From CAVQSS01 sp963746605 (lineage in GTDB: Bacteria > Desulfobacterota > RBG-13-43-22): 64,000 nucleotides of DNA. The DNA is taken from assembly GCA_963746605.1 (NCBI GenBank), contig CAVVCH010000055.1, forward strand, positions 62,001-126,000, written 5' to 3'. A program made the translations under genes and the position numbers. Of this stretch, positions 42,168-51,028 are shown one piece after another (the first letter of the stretch is position 1; the number at the start of each line of letters is the position of its first letter). The notes beneath the pieces are model-generated. The model was not told the DNA's origin and made no database searches. It worked only from the letters and a program-made list of their open reading frames with translations.

Positions 42168-44342
42168 ATGGTCAAAGACAACGAATCACGATCCATAGCG
42201 TATGAGATTTTAGGGCTGGGCTTGGCGGCCCTGACGCTCCTTCTGGCCCTGAGCCTTTTCACTCATCACCCTGCGGACCCGTCCTTCAGCGCCCCGGAAG
42301 CCGGCCGGCAAATCGTTCAAAACTGGACCGGTCGTCTGGGCTCCTATTTATCGTCGTTCCTGTTTGAATCCCTGGGCCTGGCCTCTTTTTGGCTGGTTTT
42401 CATCCTGGGACATCTGACCTTTTTCACTTTCAAAAGGCAGGCCCGCCAAGCCTCTCCGTCCTGGTACGCCTTAGGGTATCTATTGTTGATGGTCGGTTCG
42501 GCCGCCATCCTTTCCTGGGACCATGGGAACTTTCAGTTTTTCGGCTGGAATTTCCCGCGGGGCGGGGTGGTCGGCTATCTGGTTTTTCAGCAGATCAAGC
42601 TTTACCTGAATCCGCCGGGGGCCCATATTCTGTTGGTGGTGATGCTGCTGGTGGGCCTGATCCTGATCAGCCGGATATCATTGGCTCGAATGGCCGAACG
42701 GTTCCAGCTCTGGCTTTATACCAAGGTGGGAGCCTGGCGGGATACCTACCAGAAAAACCGGGAACGGCGGCGAAAGGCCAAGGTCCTGACGGTTGGAAAA
42801 GAATTGCAAAAAGAAAGGGAATCGAAACCGCCGCTGATCGTCCAGAACCCGGTGGTTAAAGCCCCCCCGGCCCCGAAGGTCACGACCCAGCAGGAGCAGT
42901 TCGTTTTCATGAAGGACCTGGGGGACTACACCCTTCCGCCGCTTTCGCTGCTGGATGACGTGGAAAAGAAAGACCAGCAAATCCAGCAGCAGAGTCTGAT
43001 TATGAATTCACGCCTGCTGGAAAAGAAACTGAAGGACTTCGGCGTGGAGGGGCAGGTTTTGGAGGTTTCTCCCGGACCGGTGATCACCATGTATGAATTT
43101 GAACCGGCGCCGGGCGTCAAGATCAGCCGAATCACCGGACTGGCCGACGACCTGGCCATGGCCATGCGGGCCGTGAGTATCCGGATCGTGGCCCCTTTGC
43201 CGGGGAAGGCGGTGATCGGCATTGAAATCCCCAACGTCCTGCGGGAAACGGTGGGCCTGAAGGAAATTCTGGCCTCTCCGGCCTTCGCCGGTGCCAAATC
43301 CAAGCTGACCATCGCCTTGGGAAAGGATATCATGGGAATCCCGGTGGCCAATAATTTAGCCCGCATGCCCCACCTGATGATCGCCGGGGCCACCGGCACC
43401 GGGAAGAGCGTTTGCCTGAACGCCATGATCTGCAGCATTCTTTTTAAGGCCCGGCCGGAGGAGGTCCGTTTTCTGCTCATCGACCCCAAACGGATCGAAC
43501 TCCTGCCCTTCGAGGGAATCCCCCACCTGCTCCACGAAGTGGTCACCGAACCCAAGATGGCCACCCGGGTCCTGCGTTGGGCCATCCGGGAGATGGAAGA
43601 CCGCTATCAGCGCATGGCTGAGAAAGGGGTCCGCAGTATTGACAGCTATAATCAGCGCCTGCTCAAGGAGAAAAAGGGAACTCCCCAGGGATATCCCGAG
43701 GGCTGGCTGCCTTATATCATCGTGGTGATCGACGAGTTAGCCGACCTGATGATGGTTTCTTCACGGGATGTGGAGGAATACCTGACCCGGCTGGCCCAGA
43801 TGGCCCGCGCCGCCGGGATCCACTTGCTGATCGCCACGCAGAGGCCCTCGGTGGACGTGCTCACCGGGATCATCAAAGCCAATTTCCCCGCCCGGATCTC
43901 TTTCCAGGTCTCCTCGAAAACGGACTCCCGGACCATCCTGGATACCAACGGTGCCGAGGCCCTCCTGGGAGCCGGGGATATGCTTTTTCTGCCGCCCGGC
44001 GTTTCCAAATTACAGCGCATTCACGGGGCCTATGTTTCCGAAACGGAGATCAAACGGCTGACCGACTTCCTGCGAAACCAGCAGCAGCCGGTGTATGACG
44101 ATTCCATTCTGGCGGTTGAGGAAAACCTTGATCCCGAGGAGGAAGAGGCGTTGGATGAGAAATACGAGGAGGCGGTCCGGCTGGTCAAGGAAACCCGGCA
44201 GGTCTCCATCTCCATGATCCAGCGCAAATTACGCATTGGCTATAACCGAGCGGCCCGCCTGGTGGAGATTATGGAACGGGAAGGAATCGTCGGCTCGGCG
44301 GACGGAGGACGGACCAGAGAGGTGCTGGTGAAGAACTTTTAA
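42168..44342 (+). CDS. ftsK: DNA translocase FtsK/SpoIIIE
   Basis: 724 residues. About four membrane helices lie in the first 180 residues, followed by a short basic linker (unlike the long linker of E. coli). The motor has G-A-T-G-T-G-K-S-V (Walker A) and I-I-V-V-I-D-E-L-A-D-L (Walker B). The C-terminal gamma winged helix (I-G-Y-N-R-A-A-R-L-V-E-I-M-E) reads KOPS-type sequences. It pumps DNA at the septum. lolA follows, as it does in many Gram-negative bacteria. Confidence 0.95.
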   Translation: MVKDNESRSIAYEILGLGLAALTLLLALSLFTHHPADPSFSAPEAGRQIVQNWTGRLGSYLSSFLFESLGLASFWLVFILGHLTFFTFKRQARQASPSWYALGYLLLMVGSAAILSWDHGNFQFFGWNFPRGGVVGYLVFQQIKLYLNPPGAHILLVVMLLVGLILISRISLARMAERFQLWLYTKVGAWRDTYQKNRERRRKAKVLTVGKELQKERESKPPLIVQNPVVKAPPAPKVTTQQEQFVFMKDLGDYTLPPLSLLDDVEKKDQQIQQQSLIMNSRLLEKKLKDFGVEGQVLEVSPGPVITMYEFEPAPGVKISRITGLADDLAMAMRAVSIRIVAPLPGKAVIGIEIPNVLRETVGLKEILASPAFAGAKSKLTIALGKDIMGIPVANNLARMPHLMIAGATGTGKSVCLNAMICSILFKARPEEVRFLLIDPKRIELLPFEGIPHLLHEVVTEPKMATRVLRWAIREMEDRYQRMAEKGVRSIDSYNQRLLKEKKGTPQGYPEGWLPYIIVVIDELADLMMVSSRDVEEYLTRLAQMARAAGIHLLIATQRPSVDVLTGIIKANFPARISFQVSSKTDSRTILDTNGAEALLGAGDMLFLPPGVSKLQRIHGAYVSETEIKRLTDFLRNQQQPVYDDSILAVEENLDPEEEEALDEKYEEAVRLVKETRQVSISMIQRKLRIGYNRAARLVEIMEREGIVGSADGGRTREVLVKNF

Positions 44343-44426
44343 CCACAGAAGGGTTCCGGGGGTCAAAAGAAAAGCATGAAAATAAAAGAGGCTGGACAAT
44401 GCCTTAACTGAATGATATTAATGATT

Positions 44427-44454
44427 AATAATTAATAATTAATTATTAATTATT
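44427..44454. repeat. All-AT 14-bp hairpin followed by AACCGTTTC, copy 2
   Basis: Arms identical to copy 1 (44427-44440 and 44441-44454) without a loop, followed by AACCGTTTC. It lies in the 175-bp gap between ftsK and lolA, about 64 bp before the lolA start. Confidence 0.75.
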
Positions 44455-44517
44455 AACCGTTTCATTTATTTAACCTAACAAACTGCCCTATAGGGCGTCA
44501 ACTGTCAGGAGCGCTTC

Positions 44518-45243
44518 ATGAAAACAAAGAGAACCCGCCAGGGTATCCTTATATTTCTCTTAACTTTATCCCTGATCCTCTGGGGGGGATTCAAACCAGG
44601 TTATGCCCAGGAAGATCCGGAACTCCAATCTCTTTTGGAAAAACTCAAGAACCGCTTTGGCGCCATTAAAACCCTCAAGGCCGACTACATCCGGGATCTG
44701 CTCCCCAAGGTATCCAGCGCATTGCCTTCCGCATCGCTGAAGGCCGAGGGACGGCTCACTTTTGCTTCGCCGGACAAGTTGCGACTGGATCAGAGCCAAC
44801 CCCGGGCGGAGCTGTTGATCAGCAATGGGGAAAAGGCCTGGTGGTATATCCCCGGAGAAAAAACGGTCCAGGTTTTTCAGGTCAAAGACTACGGCCAACA
44901 GGTCAAACCCATCACCGAGTTTTTCTCCGGTCTGGGCGGTTTGGAGAAACATTTTACTGTCCGCCTGGACAAGACCATTCCCGAAGAAGCGCCTTTTTAC
45001 GCGCTGGTGCTGCAACCCAAAATCCCCCAGCCCGATCTCAACCAGATCCACCTGCGGGTCTCAAAGACTTCCTTCCTTCCCTTGGAGTTCACCTTTTTCA
45101 ACATCCTGGGCGACGGAACCCGTTTTCGCTTCAGCCAGGTCCAGACGGCGGTCAAGGTCAACGATGCGGTCTTCCAGTTCACCCCCCCTAAGGGAGTACA
45201 GGTCATCTCTCCCTCTCCGGTCATTCCGAAAAATAACAAATAA
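44518..45243 (+). CDS. lolA: Outer-membrane lipoprotein carrier protein LolA
   Basis: 241 residues with a signal peptide (F-L-L-T-L-S-L-I-L-W-G-G...Y-A-Q). The LolA core L-L-E-K-L-K-N-R-F-G-A-I-K-T-L-K-A-D-Y and W-W-Y-I-P-G-E-K-T-V is present, with an open beta-barrel pattern to the end. It carries lipoproteins across the periplasm from LolCDE to the outer membrane. lolCDE and lolB are not here. Confidence 0.88.
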   Translation: MKTKRTRQGILIFLLTLSLILWGGFKPGYAQEDPELQSLLEKLKNRFGAIKTLKADYIRDLLPKVSSALPSASLKAEGRLTFASPDKLRLDQSQPRAELLISNGEKAWWYIPGEKTVQVFQVKDYGQQVKPITEFFSGLGGLEKHFTVRLDKTIPEEAPFYALVLQPKIPQPDLNQIHLRVSKTSFLPLEFTFFNILGDGTRFRFSQVQTAVKVNDAVFQFTPPKGVQVISPSPVIPKNNK

Positions 45244-45368
45244 GGGGAAAAGCCCGCGACTGCTCGCCATCGGCCGCATCGATTATTATCTTGGCAGGAA
45301 GAAAGGGTAACGAGCAGGGGGAAGGGAAATACCCCTCGGAAAGGGGCTCTGAAGACGAGGTTCGTCCT

Positions 45369-46923
45369 TTAACCGGGGGAGCCTGGTCCCGGAAACGGGT
45401 TCTCCGTTTTTGCCGGATGGTCTTCCTCCATGGGCACCGGCAGGTAAAATAATTTCATGGTTTTCTTGCCGCCTTCTCGCCGGTATCCCCAGAGCCCCTT
45501 CAAGAAGTTGACTTCCAATTTCTCCGGCGTCTTCTGCCAATCGAAAAGGAAGCTGACCTCAATTCGCTCCAGGTCTTTCTGCTTTTGCCGGTAGAAGAGG
45601 CCCCAGAGAATCTTGGTGACCTCCAGCCCTTGGCCGTCCTCGTAGTGATCAAAAAGTCGGAACAACAGCCCATAGTGGCGTTCCAGCCCCTCCCAATCGG
45701 CCGGCATCAGCGCCGGAAAGAAAAAATGAACCAGACCTTTCCCGTCCTCGGCATAACGGAAGAGGGGCCAGAATTTGGTGACCCGTTCCCAACGCTTTTC
45801 CTCTTTATAGTATTTCTGGTGGATCTTGGTGAACAGAAACAGCAGGACCTTGGATTCGATCTTGTATTCGTCCTCTTCGAAGTTCTGGTAGAAGATGGGC
45901 CAGAGAACGGATGTCCGCTGACGGTCATCCTCCTGCCGGTAGGTAATGAGGGGCCAGAGCCTGAAGGAACTGACGCCCTCTGCCCCGGGAATACTGGACG
46001 AAGGGCCAGGGGAAATCCATCTGGAAGTAGTCAAACTCCTTCACTGTATAGAAACTGAACAAGGGCCAGAGAAAAATGGTCGTCTGCCTCCGGGCGGAAC
46101 TTTCGGATACGTAAAGCGGGAAGATGTAAAAATAAGTCTCCGGGAATTCACTGTCCAGGTGGCGCTGCTGGTAGTGGAAAACGGGCCATAGAAAAAAAGT
46201 CTTTTCGTAGGCCCCTTCACCCTCTTGGGTTTCCCGGCCGTACAGGGGCCAGAAGCGAAACCCCCGACGCCGGCCGCCTTCGGTAAGGGAAAAAACCGGC
46301 CAGAGGATGTGCGTGGTCTGGATCTCCCCTTCCCGGATATGGGTATACAGCGGCCAGAGGGCGAACTGGATCTCATCCCGGGAGAAGCGGTCCCGGAATG
46401 TCCCGCCCAGGGGGAAGAAGCCTCCGAAGGGATCTCCGCTTCGGCTTCGGCCCCAGAAGAACGGGAAGAGGTCTACATAGTCTCTCGATCGCTCCTCCTC
46501 TTCCTCCACCTTCTTACGGTTCTGATAGAAGGGCAGAAACTTCAGACTGGTCTCTTTCGGCGTTTTCTTGTACCAACCCAGTGGGTAAAGGAATTCCATT
46601 TCCTCGGTCTGGTTCTTCCGGTCCTCACGGTACCAGAAGAAGGGTCGCAGGCTCCACTCCCTCTCCTCCGGGGATTCGCTCTGCGAGTAGAAGGGGCCGG
46701 CGGCATCGACCCGGCGACTCTCCTTATCCTCGTTGGTTTGGATGTGGAAAAAGGGCGAGACATTGGAAGGGGTAAGATCCGGGGAAAGATGGGCGCAACC
46801 GGTAACCAGGACCCCCATGGCGGCCAAAAAGGTCAATAAAAGGGACTTGAGACTTCGGTTTAAACTCGAAATCCGAAATCCGAAATCCGAAACAAATTCA
46901 AAGGCCCCAATTTCAAGATTCAA
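45369..46923 (-). CDS. WPLF-repeat lipoprotein, one frame break
   Basis: A lipobox L-V-T-G-C near residue 43 predicts a lipid-anchored protein. The rest is more than ten repeats with the core [FL]-W-P-[LV]-[FY] every 30-45 residues, with aromatic and charged residues alternating as in beta-strands. The two frames (to 46923 and 46034) join near 45965; total about 515 residues. It lies 236 bp downstream of mlaD on the same strand and may be read through with mlaEFD. The family is not recognised and the start is uncertain (the first codons run through a dispersed repeat). Confidence 0.7.
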
Positions 46924-47040
46924 AACATTCCCTCCCGCTACCCCGCCCTGTGTGGGGTTAGGGAGGAGCGAAAGCCGGTTGAGTCGATGGTCCGAGAATC
47001 ACCCACCTCCCCACCCCCGCCCATCGAGTCACAGGAAGTT

Positions 47041-47106
47041 GTCTTGATCATTTAAATTTTGGACATTGGTGCTTGTTTCGGATTTCGTGCTTCGAATTTC
47101 GAATTT
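47041..47106. repeat. Dispersed TTCGAATTTCG-type repeat, copy 2
   Basis: GTGCTTGTTTCGGATTTCG and GTGCTTCGAATTTCGAATTT match 3497-3541. TCCGAAATCCGAAATCCGAA at about 46870 is a related tract at the start of the WPLF-repeat gene. Confidence 0.7.
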
Positions 47107-47159
47107 AAAAATTCGTGTTCTCATTCTCAAATTAAAATATGCAGGGCTTATAATGGGGT

Positions 47160-48200
47160 CTATCTAATGATCGTGCCGATGATGGTCCCCATGATACTGA
47201 CCGGCACCTGTTCCTGCAATCCCTCGGTAGCCTTGGTCACACTGCGGATGGCGTATTTGGCCTCTTTGTAAAGGCCTTCATCGTTCAGCAGTTGGCCCAA
47301 GGTTCCTTTACCCTCGTTGATTTTTTGGCTGGCCTGGTTCAGGTTAGCAATGGTTTCCTTGGCTTCGTTATAAAGGGTTTCGTCGTTCACCAGTTTGCCC
47401 AGCGTCCCCTCGCCGGCTTCGATTTTTCCGGCCACCTTCTGCAGGCTGGTCAAGGTCTTCTGAGATTCCAGGTAAAGGCTGTCGTCCTTTAGAAATTTAC
47501 CCAAGGTCCCCTGTCCTTCCCGAAGTTCGCCCACCGTAATCTTCAGCCCCGCAACCGTGGTCCGCATATCCCGGTACAGGGCGTCGTCCTTGATCAATTT
47601 TCCGATCGTTCCCTCGCCCTGGGTCAGCCCCAGGGTGATGCTGCGCACATCTTCGGTGGTTTTGCGCACGTTGTTGAAGGTTTCCTTCAGGTTGTTTTTC
47701 CCTTCCTCGCTGCCCAGCACCTCATTCAGGCTTTGGGTAACGGACTGGATGTTGTCCATGGCCGGGAGGGCCTTGGCCAGCAGGTGGTCCAGTTCAATGG
47801 TGGAGCGGGTGTTGTTGATTGTTCCGCCGGCCATCAGTTTCGGCGCCTTGTCGGTACCAGGCATGATCTCCACATACTTATCTCCGAGCACCCCCATGGT
47901 CCGAAGCACGGCCCGAGCATCGGAGTAGACCTGAACCCCCTTCTTAATCGTCATGGTCACCTTGGCCTGGCTGCCGCTTAAGGTAATATCTTTGATGCGG
48001 CCCACCTCGATACCGGCAATCTGGACTTCGCTGTTCTTAACCAGGCCGGCGGCCGAGTCAAACAGGGCGACGATTTCATACCCTTCTACGGATTTCAGAG
48101 ACCGCCGTTCGACCTTCAGGGTCATGTACCCCAGGATCATCAGACCGATCAGGACGAAAATTCCGACCTTGACCTCCAATCCCATGCCTCTTTTTTCCAT
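47160..48200 (-). CDS. mlaD: MlaD-like MCE-domain protein
   Basis: 346 residues. One N-terminal membrane segment (V-G-I-F-V-L-I-G-L-M-I-L-G-Y) anchors the MCE domain (residues 38-115). The C-terminal half has four copies of a 34-residue unit starting G-x-G-T-[LI]-G at residues 195, 229, 263 and 297, each with K/D-D-x-L-Y. MCE proteins form hexameric rings that conduct lipids between membranes. This one is longer than E. coli MlaD because of the repeats. The gene is third in mlaE-mlaF-mlaD. Confidence 0.88.
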   Translation of the reverse strand: MEKRGMGLEVKVGIFVLIGLMILGYMTLKVERRSLKSVEGYEIVALFDSAAGLVKNSEVQIAGIEVGRIKDITLSGSQAKVTMTIKKGVQVYSDARAVLRTMGVLGDKYVEIMPGTDKAPKLMAGGTINNTRSTIELDHLLAKALPAMDNIQSVTQSLNEVLGSEEGKNNLKETFNNVRKTTEDVRSITLGLTQGEGTIGKLIKDDALYRDMRTTVAGLKITVGELREGQGTLGKFLKDDSLYLESQKTLTSLQKVAGKIEAGEGTLGKLVNDETLYNEAKETIANLNQASQKINEGKGTLGQLLNDEGLYKEAKYAIRSVTKATEGLQEQVPVSIMGTIIGTIIR

Positions 48201-48299
48201 GATGCTTCCTCCCCTGGTTGGGTTACTGGGTTATGGCGTTCCGGGTCCTGCCGGTGACCCGGTTTGACCGGGCTGACCTTTTACGAAATTTGGTTGTCT

Positions 48300-49022
48300 T
48301 CAGACCGGTGACAGGAAATTCTGAACGATTTCATTTTTACTGTTCCGGAATTGCTCCGGGACACCTTCTTCGATGATCCGGCCTTCAGACAGCATGGCGA
48401 TGTTGTGGGCGATCCGGAAGACGCTCTGGATATCATGGCTGATGACCACGCAGGTCATCTGGAAACGTTTCTGGGTGTTGATAATCAGGTCGTCGATAGC
48501 GGCCGTCATGATCGGGTCCAGCCCGGTGGTCGGCTCGTCGAAGAGCATGATGTCCGGATCCAGGGCGATGGCCCGGGCCAGGGCCACCCTTTTCCGCATG
48601 CCGCCGCTCAGTTCCGAAGGCATCTTTTCCTCGATCCCCGGCAGGCCCACCAGTTCCAATTTTTCAGCCACCAGTTTTTCCACCTCGGCAAAGGGCAGCC
48701 TCTTGTGCTCCAGGATCGGAAAGGCCACGTTCTGCCCGACGTTCATGGAGTCGAACAGGGCACCTTCCTGAAAGAGCATCCCGAAGCGTTTACGGACCCG
48801 GTAGAGATCCCGTTCCTTCAGCCGGGTCAATTCATTATCATCGACCCAGATTTCTCCGGAATCCGGGCGAATCAGGCCGATAATATGTTTTAACAGCACG
48901 CTCTTGCCGCCGCCGCTGCGTCCGATGATGACCGTCGTCCGGCCGCCCGGCACGGTCAGGTTCAAGTCTTTGAGCACCGGCTGGCCGCGAAAAGATTTAT
49001 TCAGATTGATCAGTCGTATCAT
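48300..49022 (-). CDS. mlaF: MlaF-like lipid transport ATPase
   Basis: 240 residues. Walker A G-R-S-G-G-G-K-S-V-L-L, Q-loop L-F-Q-E-G-A-L-F-D-S, signature L-S-G-G-M-R-K-R-V and Walker B I-M-L-F-D-E-P-T-T-G-L-D are intact. It powers retrograde or anterograde phospholipid movement with MlaE and MlaD. It starts 7 bp after mlaE. Confidence 0.93.
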   Translation of the reverse strand: MIRLINLNKSFRGQPVLKDLNLTVPGGRTTVIIGRSGGGKSVLLKHIIGLIRPDSGEIWVDDNELTRLKERDLYRVRKRFGMLFQEGALFDSMNVGQNVAFPILEHKRLPFAEVEKLVAEKLELVGLPGIEEKMPSELSGGMRKRVALARAIALDPDIMLFDEPTTGLDPIMTAAIDDLIINTQKRFQMTCVVISHDIQSVFRIAHNIAMLSEGRIIEEGVPEQFRNSKNEIVQNFLSPV

Positions 49023-49029
49023 AAAAAAA

Positions 49030-49803
49030 TCAAAACAAGAGCGAGGTCAACACATAGGTGCCGATCAGGATACTGACCGAGGAAATAACCACCGCCTCGG
49101 TGGTAGCCCGGCCGACCCCTTCAGCGCCGCCATGGGTGTTAAAACCCTTGTAACACCCGACCAGGGTCAGGATAAATCCGAAAACCACGGACTTGGTCAT
49201 GCCCTGGACCAGGTCGCCCAGCTCGGTCATGCTGATCATCTTGTCCATGTAGATGCCGGAATTGATCCCCAGCAAAATGACCCCGACAAAATATCCGCCG
49301 ATAATCCCGACAAAGATGTTCAAGGCGGTGAGCAGGGGGACCATGAAAATGCCGGCCCAGATCCTGGGAACCACCAGGAAATGGATGGGATTGATGGCCA
49401 TGATCTCCAGGGCGTCGATCTGTTCGGTGACCCGCATGGTTCCCAGTTCGGCGGCGATGGCCGAACCGGCCCGGGCGTTGACCATTAGAGCGGTCATGAC
49501 CGGCCCCATCTCCCGGGTCAGGGACAGGGCGACCAGCCCGCCCATCAGCGATTCCCCGCCGAATTTCCGGAATCCATGGTAGCTTTGCAGGGCCAGGACC
49601 ATCCCGGAAAACAATCCGGTCAGGACCACGATAAACAGGGATTTAACTCCGACAAATTCCATCTGTTTGACGAAGTTATGGAAGCGAAAGGGGGGGGTGA
49701 AGGTCAGGCGGACGGCCCGAAGGAGCATCAACAGTATTCCACCCAGTTCGCGGATGAATCGGATAACCTCATCGCCGATATAGTAGAAGACTCGTTGGAT
49801 CAT
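49030..49803 (-). CDS. mlaE: MlaE-like lipid transport permease
   Basis: 257 residues, five membrane helices. V-V-L-T-G-L-F-S-G-M-V-L-A-L-Q and E-L-G-T-M-R-V-T-E-Q-I-D-A-L are the conserved permease loop. It is the membrane core of the MCE transporter and the first gene of the operon mlaE-mlaF-mlaD. Confidence 0.93.
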   Translation of the reverse strand: MIQRVFYYIGDEVIRFIRELGGILLMLLRAVRLTFTPPFRFHNFVKQMEFVGVKSLFIVVLTGLFSGMVLALQSYHGFRKFGGESLMGGLVALSLTREMGPVMTALMVNARAGSAIAAELGTMRVTEQIDALEIMAINPIHFLVVPRIWAGIFMVPLLTALNIFVGIIGGYFVGVILLGINSGIYMDKMISMTELGDLVQGMTKSVVFGFILTLVGCYKGFNTHGGAEGVGRATTEAVVISSVSILIGTYVLTSLLF

Positions 49804-49904
49804 AAACAGTTGGGATTATCCCATAAAAACCAAATAAAACAATAGGAGTTGTCGCATTGGGGGGATTCCACATGGAGATGACGCTGACCGGCCCCTTGGG
49901 TCGC

Positions 49905-49970
49905 AGGTGGCCCCGTGAACATCGGCCGGGGCGCTAAAGGACTTGAAATCCGTGGGGGCGATTATCACCG
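49905..49970 (+). other. tRNA-Ser(TGA)-like remnant
   Basis: GGTGGCCCCGTGAACATCGG then GGCGCTAAAGGACTTGAAAT and CCGTGGGGG resemble a serine tRNA D-arm and an anticodon loop CTTGAAA. The stem has a mismatch and no T-arm (GTTCGAA) or acceptor 3' half follows, so it is not a working tRNA. Confidence 0.25.
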
Positions 49971-49981
49971 GAGACATTTTC

Positions 49982-50398
49982 TCATAAGTCACTAAGTGCC
50001 GCGGCGATTTTTGCCCCAGTCGCCTTTATCTTTTCCATGTCACCCGGCTGCAACCCATGACGCATGTCCACCCCATCGTTCGCCCAGCGAGGAACCAGGT
50101 GGACATGGTAATGATCCACGAGCTGGTTGGCCGCCCGACCATTAAGCTGAAACATGGTCATCCCATCCGGCTTCAGGGATTTCTTGACGGCCAGGGCCAC
50201 TTTTTTAACCGTCTTGAAAACGGACTGAAGGTCTGCTTCTTCAATGTCGAAGAGGGTAGGGGCATGCGTTTTAGGGACTACCAGGCAGTGGCCGTCGGAC
50301 CGGGGGTTGATATCCATGAAGGCGATAGTTTGATCGTCCTCGAAAATCTTTACACAGGGAATCTGGCCGGCAAGGATTTTACAGAAAATGCAGTCCAT
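49982..50398 (-). CDS. HIT-family nucleotide hydrolase
   Basis: 138 residues. C-I-F-C-K-I-L-A-G-Q-I-P opens the protein, and the catalytic triad is H-Y-H-V-H-L-V-P-R. The family removes AMP or lysyl/acyl groups from nucleotide adducts. It is complete and of typical Hint-like length. Confidence 0.92.
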   Translation of the reverse strand: MDCIFCKILAGQIPCVKIFEDDQTIAFMDINPRSDGHCLVVPKTHAPTLFDIEEADLQSVFKTVKKVALAVKKSLKPDGMTMFQLNGRAANQLVDHYHVHLVPRWANDGVDMRHGLQPGDMEKIKATGAKIAAALSDL

Positions 50399-50557
50399 GG
50401 TTTCAATGCTCCCTCTCTTGGCGTTAATTACCGTGAATTAAGTTATTATCTGATTACGGTCTATTTTTCAAATAGTAAATTTCCTTGACGCCCCCGGTCC
50501 TCTTTAGGGCGGTAAAGGCGATCCCCGGCTCCCTATCCTCGCGCCTTCATATTGGCA

Positions 50558-50588
50558 TTGACAGGCCCCCTCTTTCTGTTTATATACT
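50558..50588 (+). promoter_or_regulatory. Promoter of tRNA-Arg
   Basis: TTGACA (50558-50563), 17-base spacer, then TATATACT (50581-50588). The tRNA starts at 50600. Confidence 0.75.
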
Positions 50589-50599
50589 ATTACCCAAGA

Positions 50600-50676
50600 G
50601 CGCCCATAGCTCAGCTGGATAGAGTGCCGGACTACGAATCCGTAGGTCGGGTGTTCGAATCACCCTGGGCGCGCCA
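50600..50676 (+). tRNA. tRNA-Arg (anticodon ACG)
   Basis: Acceptor stem GCGCCCA (50600-50606) pairs with TGGGCGC (50666-50672), with an encoded CCA. The D-arm AGCTCAGCTGGATAGAGT, anticodon loop CTACGAA and T-arm GTTCGAA are all present. Confidence 0.95.
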
Positions 50677-50683
50677 GAAAATC

Positions 50684-50720
50684 AAGGGGTTAGCCGACCG
50701 GGGCTAGCCCCTTTTATTTT
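50684..50720 (+). terminator. Terminator after tRNA-Arg
   Basis: GGGGTTAGCC (50686-50695) pairs with GGCTAGCCCC (50702-50711), followed by TTTTATTTT. Confidence 0.85.
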
Positions 50721-50900
50721 ATGTGTGAATCTGCGTGAGAAAATTTTTCGGGTTCACCAGTTATGGCTTTGAAGATAGCCATGGCTTCCCGTTCCGAATC
50801 AGGGATGAAATGGAGGTAGATTTCGGTCGTTGCCCTGTTTTCATGGCCAACATCCGGTATTCGGTGCCCCATTTGTCCATTGCGTCCAGAATAGGGCTCA
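50714..50900 (-). pseudogene. Remnant of a tyrosine-recombinase integrase next to tRNA-Arg
   Basis: The minus strand encodes G-H-E-N-R-A-T-T-E-I-Y-L-H, the C-terminal catalytic segment of phage/island integrases with the active-site Tyr, then about 30 residues to TAA 50714-50716. A single missing G near 50848 separates it from the preceding frame (R-M-L). The rest of the recombinase is absent. It is the scar of a former integration at the tRNA-Arg gene. No reading frame in the remaining 50717-51028 is convincing. Confidence 0.75.
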
Positions 50901-51028
50901 GACTCCTACCAACCTCCATGAGGGAGTACTACCCTGCCACAAGCGGACGGGGTATCAAAAACCTTTATAAGGAATATCCATTCCCGTATTTAACCCAAGA
51001 ACCAAAGACGAAGAACTATTCATAAAAG

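Noticed and set aside
40445..42262. A 605-codon open frame on the minus strand
   Set aside because: Antisense to ribonuclease J, with no motif and a composition typical of shadow frames.
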